Positions 1 through 11,170 of a DNA stretch of 64,000 bases are shown here, piece after piece. The notes below the pieces were generated by a model. The model saw only the letters and a program-made list of their open reading frames with translations. It had not been told where the DNA came from and ran no database searches. The position numbers and the translations under genes were made by a program. Positions within the stretch are counted from its first letter, which is position 1. Every line of letters starts with the position of its first letter. Source of the stretch: Nissolia schottii (lineage: Eukaryota; Streptophyta; Magnoliopsida; Fabales; Fabaceae); NCBI GenBank assembly GCA_003254905.1, contig QANU01007345.1, positions 143,657 to 207,656 on the forward strand. The letters run 5' to 3'.

Positions 1-209
1 TTATTGAGTTTTGGAACTATTGTATATATTGTACCTGAACATGCATTAAGGGATGGTTGCATGCGCAAGAAACATGCTGCCGTCTTATGCAATCTTTCTA
101 GCTTTTATTATTTTCACCTAGATCAGTTGATTTTTTCTGTTAATGTCTATATTCTTTACAGTAATATTGTGTAGGATATTGAGGTTGCTTCTTTTCTCCT
201 CTTGTGCAG
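1..209. other. Unassigned window start, probably intron of an upstream gene
   Basis: AT-rich sequence with no convincing coding frame. It ends in a pyrimidine-rich tract and a CAG acceptor just before the candidate last exon at 210, so it is probably intronic. This is inference only. Confidence 0.3.
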
Positions 210-324
210 CAAAAACTCTAATGATAGGGAGAGCAGTGTTGTAGTGGCTTCAGAAAAATCAACTTTGTGGGGAAATCTAAAGTCATTTGCAGATGGCGTC
301 ATAAATATCTGGAGAAAGTTATGA
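210..324 (+). CDS. Candidate last coding exon of a gene that starts outside the window
   Basis: A good 3' splice site (pyrimidine tract then TGCAG) precedes an open frame that runs to TGA at 322–324. The first base would finish a split codon. The translated tail is about 37 residues, rich in Ser/Asn/Lys at first, and ends in the amphipathic stretch NLKSFADGVINIWRKL, which reads like a real protein end rather than random sequence. I do not recognise the family. No other exon of this gene can be identified in the window. It could be a chance frame. Confidence 0.35.
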
Positions 325-1507
325 GCTTTATCAAGGTATATTGTGCTACATGCATGAAGTTCAATCTTATTATACAACAATGGCAGTTTGTGTAGGGTTT
401 ATGAGATTCATTGGTTCTTTTTGATCTCTCATTACCTGGCACTTGCAAATTCTATTCTCTTTTTTTGCTACCCTTCAACATTTCCAGAGGTTCTGCAGCA
501 ATGTTATTTCAATTTTCCAGCTGGCTGCACCATTTTTTTTTCCGGGTACGAGACTTCTCATTTTAAAATGGAAGACGTTTGCACATGACTTTCTAGTTCT
601 ACTATTGCATTGGCCCGTCTAGGGGGAAATCAAAAGAACATTGACCCCAATCCAGGAAAATTTACCTTTCCTGTTGTAAATTATTTTCACTGTGTATGAA
701 CAATGGGAAAGGAAATGCAAGGTGTTGCAATTTACTTCCCTACTCAAATTGTGTTTTACAATGTTTACGTGTTAATATGAGCGGCAGAGAATGGAAGGGT
801 CAAGGGCGCGAGAGAACCAAGGTTAGTTGTCACATCTATGAATAATTGGGAGGCATTTGCATCTTGGAGTGCATTCGAAGAATGGACTGCAGTTTTTCCC
901 CATAGAAGTAAGACTTCCGTAGAGAAATTGAAGAAATTGGTAGGATTTTTGGAATTTTTTCTACTTCTAGCATTATGTATACTCGTTTCTGTGTGCTTTA
1001 TTTTGTCCAAATTGCAAAACGGGAGCACTAATTTCTTTGGTTTGAATTAAGAAACAAACCTTTAGTTGAAGTTAAACCAATAGTCAACAAAAATGCTGAT
1101 ATTCTTTAGCATTTACATCAAAACGTGTTTGGTAGTTTGCCTCTTATCTGCTTTTTCAGAACTATTTTTAAATATTGCCTTCCATTCACATTTATCTTAG
1201 GATCATGTATTGTATGTTCCACTCTTGCATGTTGCTGAAAGCAGGAAGGTGTGTATAACATGGCAACCTTTTTTTCCCTATTTGTATTTTATATTTTTTG
1301 TTGATAACTGGCAGAGGACAACAATTCAGGTTATAAGGGTATTGTCTAATTTTTTATCTGCCATACTATACAAAAATGAAATGACAGTTCAACAAAATTA
1401 GTTTTGCAACTATACGCTTGAATATTATCTAATAATAGCATTGGGATTTGAATATGGATAATGTGTTGTTTCGAGGGCAGGTATCAGTTTATGGATATTC
1501 TTGCATT
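325..1507. other. Intergenic, no supported gene
   Basis: AT-rich sequence. A small plus-strand open frame at 838–1050 has a hydrophobic stretch but no recognisable family and no splice context that supports it. I see no clear repeat or RNA gene. Confidence 0.4.
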
Positions 1508-1977
1508 TGTTGAGATTTCAGTAATCTTCAATTATAGAATAAGTTAATATAGAATAAGTTAAAAAAGCTCTCTAGAAATACATAAGCTTTGATATAATTA
1601 CGTTTAGACAGATACATTAGACAGATACATAGGATTAGCGTTAATCTAGTCTTAGTGATTTTGTTCTAATATATATTTGTTGATATACGTATTAATGAAA
1701 TAATAGAAATCAATTATTCTATTAATTAATAAAAAGAACTCGGCTCATGATACGAAGTAGAAAAATAGGAATAGAATAATTGAATTCTATTAATTGATTA
1801 TTACATACATCAACAAATATATAGAAAAACAAAATTAGTAAAAATAAGCTAATGCTAATCTTATGTATCCGTCTAAACTTAATTACAATAAAGTTTACAT
1901 ATTTTTAAAGAGTTGTTTTAACTTATTCTATATTAACTTATTCTATAATTGAAGATTAATCAATAAAAATCTCAACA
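1508..1977. repeat. Long inverted repeat: head-to-head Copia LTR copies
   Basis: Two arms of roughly 200 bp face each other. The left arm starts TGTTGAGATTT at 1508. The right arm, read on the minus strand, starts TGTTGAGATTTTTATTG at 1977. Both contain the same landmarks: TCTTCAATTATAGAATAAG, a repeated ATAGAATAAGTTAA, and a TTTAGAC(A/G)GATACAT block. The right arm directly abuts a purine tract (AAAAGGAG on the minus strand) and the 3' end of the Copia pol remnant, so it is that element's 3' LTR. The left arm is a second LTR copy in opposite orientation. A tRNA-Met-like primer-site sequence (TATCATGAGCC, minus) lies between them near 1748. Confidence 0.65.
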
Positions 1978-3130
1978 CTCCTTTTCAAGTTGGTGCATAG
2001 ATGTCAAACATGCCCAACTTGTTTAATGCGGTGGAGAACACTTGACTAAGCTTTAGTGAGAATATTTACTAACTCGGTTTTTGGTTGAACCTTGGGCAAT
2101 TTGAGAATTTTCTCATTCAACTTTTCCTTTATGAAAATCTATTTCACTTCAATATACTTTGTTCAATCATGATGAACTTCAATCATGTTTATCTGGATTA
2201 TGAGAAATATCACTTGCAACTTTGTTGTCACAATGCAATTGAATTGGTTGTCTTGATAGGAACCCAATGTCTAGCAAAAGTAGCCATAATGCTTCGCAAA
2301 GTACAAGTGCAATGCCTCTACATTTAGCTTTTGCATTTGAATGTGCAACGTTTTATTTTTTGCTTCTTCATGTAACCAAATTTTCACCTACAAAGGTGAA
2401 GTACCCCAAGTAGATTGCCTATCATCTATTGCACCAGCCTAATTAGTGTCGCTACACGTTTTGATGCTTTGACAATCAATGTTTTTCTCGAATAAAATTC
2501 CTTTTCTAGGAAAAGACTTCAGATATCTCAAGTTGCTCATGACAACACTTGTGTGTTGCTCTCCGGGATTATGTATATATTGGCTAACAACACTTAAAGC
2601 ATAAACAAGATATGGCCTTGTATGAGCTAAGTATATTAATCTTCCTACTAAACTTCGGTATCTCCCTTTGTCCACAACTTTAATCCTTCTTCTATAGGTG
2701 TATCAATTGGCTGGCATCATGGCATTCTAGTTTCTTGTAAATGATCTAAGGTATATTTTCTGAGATAGAAATATTCCCATTTTTGATCGAGACACTTAAA
2801 TCTCAAGAAAATATTTTAGGGGTCCAAGATCTTTCAATTCGAATTCTCTAAATAAATATTCTTTCAAAACACTTTTTCTTCTAGGTCATTTCTGGTAACT
2901 ACCATATCATCCACATAAACAATATTAAGAGCAATGATATTACGTTGTTTTTTCTTAAAAAATCAAAGTGTGTCAAAATTGTTTTGGTGATATCCGAAAG
3001 CTATCATTGATTTTATGAACCTTCCAAACCATGCTCTTGGATATTATTTATACCCATAAAGTGCCTTTTTCAATCTACACACCTTTTGACTATGCGTTTC
3101 TAATTTCATATAGCCTAGCGGCGGGAGATC
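1978..3130 (-). pseudogene. Copia retrotransposon pol remnant (RT and RNase H, 3' end)
   Basis: Read on the minus strand, broken frames carry Ty1/Copia landmarks in the correct order. RT sequence ends in VCRLKKALYGYK near 3050–3090. The RT–RNase H connection (YRSLVGRLIYLAHTRPYL) lies at about 2600–2675. The RNase H tail reads ELVNILTKA near 2060, followed by the usual closing motif QVGHV and CTNL-like text just before the polypurine tract at about 1980. Several frameshifts and stops interrupt it. Gag, protease and integrase are not seen. This is a dead, 5'-truncated copy. Confidence 0.8.
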
Positions 3131-3309
3131 CATATAAACTAAATTCGCAAGGTACCAAATCAAAACTAAATAAATAAATGGGACGGGAGAGTTGAGAAGA
3201 GCGTGTGATAAGGTTACGATTGGGTTATATCTTAATGTCATGAACACGCTGCGGTTTGCAAGTTGCAACGCTTTTTGTGGCTTTATGGAACTGGAGTTTG
3301 AAAGCAATG

Positions 3310-3699
3310 CAAGGCTGCTATTAATTGAAATTGGATTGGAAGTGTGCTTGGCGCAAAAAGAAACTACATTCTTTTCTGCAACAAAATCTGATTAGAAACA
3401 CATATATATGACATTTCTAATGGTAAATTTGGGGTGCAATAGTCAAAATAATTTATATAGCAGCACCATGTTAGTTCAAGTGATTTAATATTCGTTTTAC
3501 TTGAGTAAAATTGAGTGTGGGTCATGTGAACGGAGAGTTTTTATTTTTATGGTGGACAAGGGGGTAAAGCCCAAAGAAAAGAAGAAACAAGAGAAAAAAT
3601 TAGTATCTATGAGGCCATGCGATCTAGATCAGATCATTCAAAAGATGAGCGCGAGTAGCTGCCGGGGCCGCATCAAAATAAGTGATTTCAAAATTATCA
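3310..3699. other. Intergenic, no supported gene
   Basis: Plus-strand open frames here (for example 3501–3785) are lysine-rich with no recognisable domain, and they overlap transposon debris on the other strand. Nothing else seen. Confidence 0.35.
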
Positions 3700-4015
3700 A
3701 AATTATGACTCATATTGGCAAGGCAATCAGCAACTCAGTTAGACTCTCTGAAAATATGTTGAAAATGCACCGCCCAATTTCTTGATAAAAGTTCACGAAT
3801 GCAAGAAATGATCGATGTAGGATGTAGGTGATTATGGCAATTCTGGATAAGTTTGATAGCACTTTATGAGTCGCAGTCGAGACGCGCTTGTTGAAATCCA
3901 CCCCACCAAACAATATTTAACATATGTAAAATGCCCCACAACTCAGCTATGGTAATAGATGTCAAACCCAACTTGATCGAAAAACCTGTAACAAAACTTC
4001 TTGATTCGTCTCTAA
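3700..4015 (-). pseudogene. LINE-type RNase H domain remnant
   Basis: On the minus strand, broken frames read GFSIKLGLTSITIAELWGIL, then a LDCDS block, then RELLSRNWAVHFQHIFRES and VADCLANM. This order (nucleic acid-binding start, AELWG, DCDS, then H..RE.N..AD.LA) is the RNase H-like domain found at the C-terminus of plant non-LTR retrotransposons and related reverse-transcriptase pseudogenes. At least one stop and one frameshift interrupt it. The rest of the LINE is not recognisable nearby. Confidence 0.6.
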
Positions 4016-4060
4016 TCAAAAAGTCAAAATAGCATTGGTTTTATATGAAGGTATGGGGAG

Positions 4061-4290
4061 TAAATTATCAAATTCACCCTTAAGACTTTCATCATCAACC
4101 AGATTCAATCTCAAATTATGACAAATATCAAAAGACAATTAAATTAATATTTCATCATCGGTTAACTTAGTTATTCTCAGAAATTAATTTGATTGATTTT
4201 TGACAATTTTAAGAATGAATTTAATACTTTTCATAACTTAGAGATGAGCTTGATTAATGCTTACCACTTTAGAGATTAATTTGATGGTGC
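4061..4290. mobile_element. Fold-back MITE, older copy
   Basis: The two halves are imperfect reverse complements (left AAATTCACCCTTAAGACTTT, right AAGTGGTAAGCATTAATC when reverse-complemented). The right half resembles the right half of the element at 8030–8280 (CATAACTT.GAGA....CTTGATT.ATGCT), so both belong to one non-autonomous family. No coding sequence. Confidence 0.55.
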
Positions 4291-5987
4291 ACTCAAAGCA
4301 CAGGAGTATGGATTCTCGTCCTAATTGTACGTCTCACCATGGTAGGAGCCTCACAAGCTGAGCTATTTTTTCCCCTTAAATCTCCTTTGGTGCAAAAGTA
4401 TATAATATTGGTAATTGTTCTTTTTTCAAAAAATGAAGGAAATGTCATTATTGAAGAAAACATGTAATTATAAATGGATGGGGGAAAATTTGGGACACTC
4501 TTTTTGTTTTTCATGTATTCAATCTTGTGCCCAGCAATCTAGTTGAATTGAATAGTATTTGTTTAGATCATGTAGGATGCTCCTATATATTTCTTTTCTT
4601 TTTTAGCAAACAAAGATGCGTGGCAGGTGAGAATATGCATCACTGCTTTCATCAATTTGGAGAATCATTGGAACAGCATGCCTGTATTAAAATTGAAGAA
4701 TGACAGCTCTTTAGCTGATTCTACAAGATAACACTAACTCACGTATTTTGTTTGTATGTATGTATACTTTTTCTATGCAAGAAACGTGCCAATCCTCAAA
4801 CTGTTTTCTAAAATGAAAGCAACTTCAATTTAATTATCTGATTCTGGTATCTCAGTTTATTTTACTAATCAACATTTCATATTATCTCCCTACAAACATT
4901 AGTATTAGCGTGTTCTTAATGGAACATTTTTCAACAGTTAAAACCAATCAAATGGGACAAACGATATATTGACGTCATTGAAGTAGATAAAAATAGACAC
5001 ATATAGAGAAGAGCAACTACTCTTAATTCGAATTGCAGATAATGCTCTAGTGTATCTAACCTATGAAATGACCTTAATTAAGGTGCTCGCCACTGATTAT
5101 TTTGTATTCCATATTGATGGAAACTAGTTTAGTTTGGTGACAAAACTCGTGTTGTTTGCTGGGCTGGTTTCTTGCTGGCACATATAATAATTGGATTGTA
5201 TAATCAATTACCCAATAGGTCTTCAACATTTATATGCTTATAATAATTTACTTCATAACTTTAGGGTGCTAGTTCCTTGAAAGGAGCCTGAAAATTGGGA
5301 TTCAAAGCCTTTACCACTTTGACCAGTCCATTTAGTGGCTCCATAATAATCCCCAAGTCCTTACTTGCAATAGGTTCATAGTGAGCTAACAAAAAGAATG
5401 TGTTATTCAATGAAATACAATAATGGAGAGACCATGGGAAAAAATGTCAAAAATGTATCAAATAGAAGATTATTTTTTTTTAATGCCAATAGATCGAAGA
5501 TAGCTTGTTTAATCTTAATAGAAATTATTAAAACATGTTTTTATTATAAATTGATTTATTTAAAATTTAGTTTTTATGTAGTGAAGTAGTTAATTTGTTA
5601 CATAGAAAGCAATATGTTGTAGACTTTGACTATATAGATAACACTATGGTACCCACGGGTACTAATTGTCTTTTCTAATGACTTGGCATAAAGTATGAGA
5701 TTTACTTGGTTAAATATAGCGGTTACACATCACCAGCAACACCATTATCCATTTTATGTAACTAATCAACCATATTTTATGGCACAGCAAGGACAAACCT
5801 ACCATTTGGGGTGTGTATAACTTATCTTATGAACAACGGTTACAATCACATAATTTTTAGCATTTGATTAGTTTTGGGTACATTTCACTTTTCTCAAACA
5901 TACATTATAATTTTATGACCTAAACAAATGTGAGAGTGAGACACATATGTCTATCCGGCATTTTTGTTTCCCTTGTAACATTTAAGT
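4291..5987. other. Intergenic AT-rich sequence
   Basis: I see no coding frame above noise, no RNA gene and no clear terminal repeats. Short homopolymer runs only. Confidence 0.4.
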
Positions 5988-6145
5988 GTAATGATACATT
6001 CTCCTAAAAATTCTTTTAAATATTCTCTTAACTATTAAATGAAATAAAAATAAGATGTAATTAGCGTCTTAAAATCTTAACTTCATTTAATAGTTAAAAA
6101 AATACTTAAGATAAATTATTAAGAGAATAGGTCGTTTCACTACAT
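5988..6145. mobile_element. Fold-back MITE (about 160 bp)
   Basis: Left arm contains ATTCTCTTAACTATTAAATG. The right arm is its imperfect reverse complement, containing CATTTAATAGTTAAAAAAAT and ending GAGAATAGGTCGTTTCACTAC, which mirrors the left start GTGTAATGATACATTCTCC. The arms nearly meet, leaving a loop of about 40 bp. No coding capacity. Confidence 0.55.
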
Positions 6146-6987
6146 TTGAATGATCTTAGTGTTGTAAAATGATATTAAAATCTATCCTATGTTTAATATT
6201 TGGTTACCCATATATGTAATCTTCCAAATTTTAGATATTCAACATTAAGTGTAAATGAGTGTATTAAGTATCACATTGGTCAAGAATTTGGCTAAGAGTG
6301 TTTGGACAACACTCTCATCTTAACCTGACTTTTAGATTAAGTCCACTTGGTTCTTATGAAAAGGAGACAGTTGTGCAAAAATGTGGCGGTTGTCAATCAT
6401 GTCCATTCTAGATATGACTAGGAACACCAATTGTATATATCTTTCCTACTATTTATATAGTCTCAATTAATGCGGTACCCTAATTAGTAATTAGAATATT
6501 CAGGTAGTGTGCTTTGTTCAGAGATGGAATTATCCCTTTGAATATGACAAATTGATTAATGCATTGCTGCATAAATATAACTACATAGCGTAAAAAGGAC
6601 AAGTCAAACTCTAGCTAGCTTTTCTTGATGACAACCCTCTACTAGCTAGTTGATGAATGTGCATCTTATTTTGTGCTTTAAGAATTTAGACAAATGAGTT
6701 TTTCTTGGTACTATTAAATGCAACACCAAAAGCTCTCTTTTGGACCAGTTTTAAGAGACCCTTCTCTTTGTATACTCCAATTATTCTTCCATCTCCTATA
6801 TTCTCTCTGTGCCTCTCATTAATATATACATCCGATTCTTCAATGCTGTGTATATATTACTTCATCAACAGAATCACAAGGTGATTGGACACATTTTTGA
6901 ACAATTGCTCTAGGCATTACTGGGAAGCCCTTGAAGTTTACTTGTTCTTTCTGGCAAAAGGTATATTAACCACTACAGAACTAAATT
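6146..6987. other. Intergenic AT-rich sequence
   Basis: No gene or clear repeat seen. A pyrimidine-rich block near 6760–6820 could be a leader or promoter-type sequence for a distant start, but no supported gene begins here. Confidence 0.35.
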
Positions 6988-7220
6988 AAGGCATGTTTGA
7001 TTTACGTTTTTGTTTTCTTTCTTCATTTCGTGTTTTTAATTTTAGTTACAAAAGTGCTTCCTTGTTTTCATTTTGTTTCATGTTTTAAGAATTTTACAAT
7101 GGAAATATCGAAAAGTAGCAAAATTTGGAAAATAGGAAACAAAATGAAAACAATGTGATAGTTTTGTAATTAAAATTGAAAATAAAATAAATGAGAAAAG
7201 AAAACAATCTTGACTTTAGT
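6988..7220. mobile_element. Fold-back MITE upstream of the P450 gene
   Basis: Left arm holds TTTTAATTTTAGTTACAAAA and CTTGTTTTCATTTTGTTTC. The right arm holds their reverse complements (GAAACAAAATGAAAACAATG, TTTTGTAATTAAAATTGAAA). Arms are about 100 bp and the centre lies near 7100. It sits about 540 bp upstream of the P450 start codon. Confidence 0.55.
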
Positions 7221-7760
7221 TTTTATCATCACCTTTTTGTTTGTTTCTCTCACACACTACGAAAGATTCATAGTATCTATTATTTGGTAGTTAGGATGTG
7301 AGATTATGTTTTATTTTTTTCTTATAAGGTTGTGCAAGAGTCAGCAAATCTTCTATATTAACCGAGGAGTAGATATGTGATTGTCTTATAATTTCATATT
7401 AGACAAAAAAAATTTGGATTTATATTCACTAAATAATACCGTCAGCTTGTGATCCTGTTCCAATTCTTCTAATCAATTATTCTTGTTAATTATTGTTACA
7501 TGTTTACATGTTCAAACTTGTTCTAAAATAATAGATTCTGGGAATGATTTATTCATGTATAATACCTAGTTAATGTGGTCCTACCAGATCTTCTTCATAA
7601 GGTCAACTAAGCATGTTCACCAGTTACAATATTTTCCTTTTCATACATTTTTCATTTTAATATAATAATATGTCCACATTTGCATTAATCTCAAATTCCT
7701 CTGGCAGGTAGAGAGGTGTGGTTAAGCACTTTCTGTCCATTTTTATTTTCACACAGAAAA
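7221..7760 (+). promoter_or_regulatory. Upstream region of the P450 gene
   Basis: Non-coding and AT-rich. A CAG at 7706–7708 after a pyrimidine stretch (CCTCTGGCAG) could be an acceptor for a leader intron. This cannot be decided without transcript data. No firm TATA assignment. Confidence 0.25.
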
Positions 7761-10700
7761 ATGAGGGAAAGTATTTCAGAAACATGGCTGGTTTTGATCA
7801 CTGTGGTCTTGGCAACTGCAATATTTGCAAAGCTAATTCAAGTGAAGTTGAGCAAGGCAGAGAGAACCAATTGCAGATTGCCACCTGGAAGGAGGGGCTG
7901 GCCTCTGATTGGTGACAGCATCAATTGGTACAATGCTGTTGCAAGTTCTCATCCTCCTCAATTTGTTGAAGAAATGGTGAAGAGGTACTTTACTTCCATA
8001 GCAAGAAAAGTGCAATATATGCCCCTAAGTAAACCTTCAAATTCATCCCTGAAGTTGTTAGCGTCGGTCAAGTTCGTCCTAATGTTATGGAATTGGTCAT
8101 ATTAGTCTCTACGTTGTCAAAAGCCAGTCAAGTTAATCCCTGCGAGGAATTAATTTGACCGATGTCAAAGGAAAAACTTGACAGACTTTTGACAACTTTA
8201 GGGACTAATATGACCATTTCCATAACTTGGAGACAAACTTGATTGATGCTGACAACCCCAAAGACGAATTTGAAGGTTTATTCTAACTTTTTGAAATGGC
8301 TTAGTTTGGTTGGTTTGGAAATTGAGTTTGTAATGAAAAACCTTTTTATCAGTACCATTCTCTTGGATTCAATTAATTTGGAAAACAAGTCACTTAAAAG
8401 TAAACTATAAAGGGTGACCTCATACACAAGGGTCCTATCTAGTGGGGTTTGAGGAGGGAAAATGTACGAAAACTTATCTCTGCAAGCAGAGAGGCTGTTT
8501 CAGAATTTGAACTTGGGATATCAGGTCACAAGGCATCAACCTTAGCATTGTTCGAAAGAAAACTATGCTAGACAATAGTTTACAAAAGCTAATAAAACTC
8601 CAATTACATGTCTTGTGAAAAATCATTCTAATAGATGAAAGGTTTCATTTGGAACAGGTATGGCAAGATATTTTCTTGCAGCCTATTTGGAAAATGGGCA
8701 GTGGTGTCTGCAGATCCAAGCTTCAACCGGTTCGTGATGCAGAACGAAGGGAAACTGTTCCGGTCGAGTTATCCGAAATCTTTTAGAGACTTGGTTGGTA
8801 AGAATGGTGTGATCACAGTGCAAGGAGAGCAGCAGAGGAAACTACATGGAATCGCCTCCAACATGATGCGCCTTGAGAAGCTCAAGTTTCACTTCATGAA
8901 TGATATTCAAAAGGTCATGCTCCAAACTTTGAGCAATATTGACAACAACCAAGTCATTCTTCTGCAGGATGTTTGTAGAAAGGTATAAAATAGTTGCAAT
9001 TGATGATTTTGTTTTGTGTATGCAAAGTTATTATCATCAATAGTTAGCACTAGTGTCTCATTTTATCAACTAATGCATGTGTGATTTAATGCAGGTGGCT
9101 ATAAATTTAATGGTTAATCAACTATTGGGGGTTTCAAGTGAATCTCAGATCAATGAAATGGCTCAGTTGTTCTCTGACTTTGTTGATGGTTGTCTTTCAA
9201 TTCCAATCAACACCCCAGGCTTCACATACCACACTGCTATGAAGGTACCACATCTAATAAGAAAAGTTCTTAAACATGAAGAGAACAAAAAAACAAAAGC
9301 ATGTAGAAGAATAACATTGAAAAGGCCAACATTTTTATTTTAGCAATCCTTCTTTAGCTATATAATAACTATGAATCCTCTTATATTAGGTAATGAATCA
9401 TGAAATACTCAATTTTAGGGCATGTTTTTTTTATGATTTCTTGAAAGAAATAGTGAAAACAAACAGTGAAACAGGAAATCAGATTTTCCTGTTTTCACTG
9501 AAAAAATCTTGAGAAACACACAATAGAATGAATAAAGGAAACAGAAAAAATAGTATTGAAGTTTGAATTAGTAGTATGAAGTATTGGAGTGACATTCTTT
9601 GGATTGTCAGGCAAGGGAGAAAATCATAAGCAAGATAAACAAGACCATAGAGGAACACAGACAAAATGGTGCTCCCGCCGAGGGAAATGGTGTGCTTGGA
9701 AGACTGCTGGAGGAAGAAAGCTTGCCAGATACTGCTGTTGCAGACTTCATCATCAACCTTCTCTTTGCGGGGAACGAAACAACTACCAAAACAATGCTCT
9801 TCGCAGTCTATTTCCTTACTCAATGTCCTCAAGCCATGAAGCAACTTCTGGTATATACATATAACAGAACTAGACTGCATAAAATTATCTTCACTTACAA
9901 GTTTATTATGTTTTATGTTCAGAAAATGGAAGAAAAATTTTCTTACCAATTTTTGCGAATTGATCTCTTGTACAGGATGAACAGGATTCTCTAAAGAGCA
10001 ATTCTGGAGAAGAATTGCTTACATGGCAGGATTACAAAGCAATGCCATTCACTCAATGTGTAAGTGATTCACTATTTTCCATTTCAAATTGTCTTGAACT
10101 CAATTTTGATGAGATATCTCGCATCTCATAAATGTTACCTACTCAAAAATACTAATGAAACTTTGTAGTTACCACTTAGAATATTCAATTGAGAACACTG
10201 CATTAAGGTTTCATGCTGTCTTCCACAAACAGGTTATTGATGAAACACTTAGACTTGGAGGTATTGCAATTTGGTTAATGAGAGAAGCAAAAGAAGACAT
10301 TCCATACCAAGGTATACAATTTTTCTTGTTATGTTATCAATTAATATGCATGTAAAAGTCTTATAATAGGGTACTAATACTAGCTTTATTTTGCTTTTGA
10401 GTAGATTTTGTTGTTCCCAAAGGATGCTTTGTAGTTCCATTTCTTTCAGCAGTCCATTTAGATGAGAAATTGTTCAGTGGAGCTCTAAACTTCAATCCTT
10501 GGAGATGGATGGAGCCTGAAAATGAGGTTAGTCCACAATACCTTATTGGTTCACACTGCATACAATTTTGTACTTTCATTTCATTTCACTTTTATTTACA
10601 TTCCTTTCTTAACATTCCTATGCTCACACAATGAAGGAAAAGAGAAACTGGAGAACTAGTCCATTCTATGCACCCTTTGGAGGAGGTGCTAGATTCTGTC

Positions 10701-11170
10701 CAGGAGCCGAGCTCGCTCGCCTTCAGATTGCTCTTTTTCTTCATTACTTTGTAACTACTTATAGGTAATACCTCTATCTCTCGCTAAATGCTACAGAGCA
10801 AAAATTTCTGTCTGAATTTATTTGTCAAAATGATGTAATATGCATATTGACTTTTATAGGTAGATAAGTCAGTCATAACACTTCATTTCATCTAACAATC
10901 ACCCTTGTTTTTCGGCAAAATTCTAGCGATGTTTTCTAACTGTATAACATTACTCTACATTTATGACACAAACAATCACATGAATTGTACTAGCTTATAC
11001 ATTCTGCACATACACTAGCCATAACTTTTAGTGTTAGCTGATTTGTTGAAATTGTTTTCAACAGATGGAGACAAATCAAGGAAGACAGAATGTCCTTCTT
11101 TCCCTCGGCTCGATTAGTGAACGGCTTCGAAATCTGCCTAACGAGACGAAATGATCATGAAACAGATTGA
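7761..11170 (+). CDS. Cytochrome P450, CYP85 clan, probably CYP720-like (485 aa)
   Basis: Nine exons: 7761–7984, 8658–8982, 9095–9244, 9611–9850, 9976–10059, 10233–10311, 10405–10526, 10637–10764, 11065–11170. All introns are GT–AG, and the joined frame of 1458 nt has no stop before TGA. An N-terminal anchor helix (residues about 8–28) and proline hinge [12 protein letters not shown] place it on the ER membrane. Seen: I-helix AGNETTT (about 286), K-helix ETLR (345–348), FNPWRW, and heme loop [11 protein letters not shown] with the heme-thiolate Cys at 429. Family inference: the closing [11 protein letters not shown] and the exon layout fit the clan of brassinosteroid and terpenoid oxidases. 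From memory it looks closest to CYP720 (legume copies are often labelled abietadienol oxidase-like). The substrate is unknown. All catalytic motifs are intact. Intron 1 carries a MITE and a SINE. Confidence 0.9.
8030..8280. mobile_element. Fold-back MITE in P450 intron 1
   Basis: A 251-bp inverted repeat. The left end TAAACCTTCAAATTCATCCC mirrors the right end, whose reverse complement is TAAACCTTCAAATTCGTCTT. The arms stay recognisable almost to the centre (GTTGTCAAAAG..GTCAAGTT on both sides). It is bounded by TA on both sides, compatible with a TA target. It is related to the older copy at 4061–4290. It lies just 45 bp inside the intron and does not touch splice sites. Confidence 0.75.
8409..8550 (-). 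mobile_element. Au-type SINE in P450 intron 1
   Basis: On the minus strand the order matches plant Au SINEs as I remember them: a tRNA-like head with GATGCCTTGTGACCTG, a box B-like CCCAAGTTCAAATTC, then GAAACAGCCTCTCTGC, a GTACATTT..CCCTCCTCAAACCCC block and a final GAGGTCACCCTTT. It is antisense to the P450. No coding sequence. Confidence 0.65.

Noticed and set aside
9479-9949. A 156-codon minus-strand open frame
   Set aside because: It is the complement of P450 exon 4 plus intron. The plus strand has the I-helix motif and proper splice sites.
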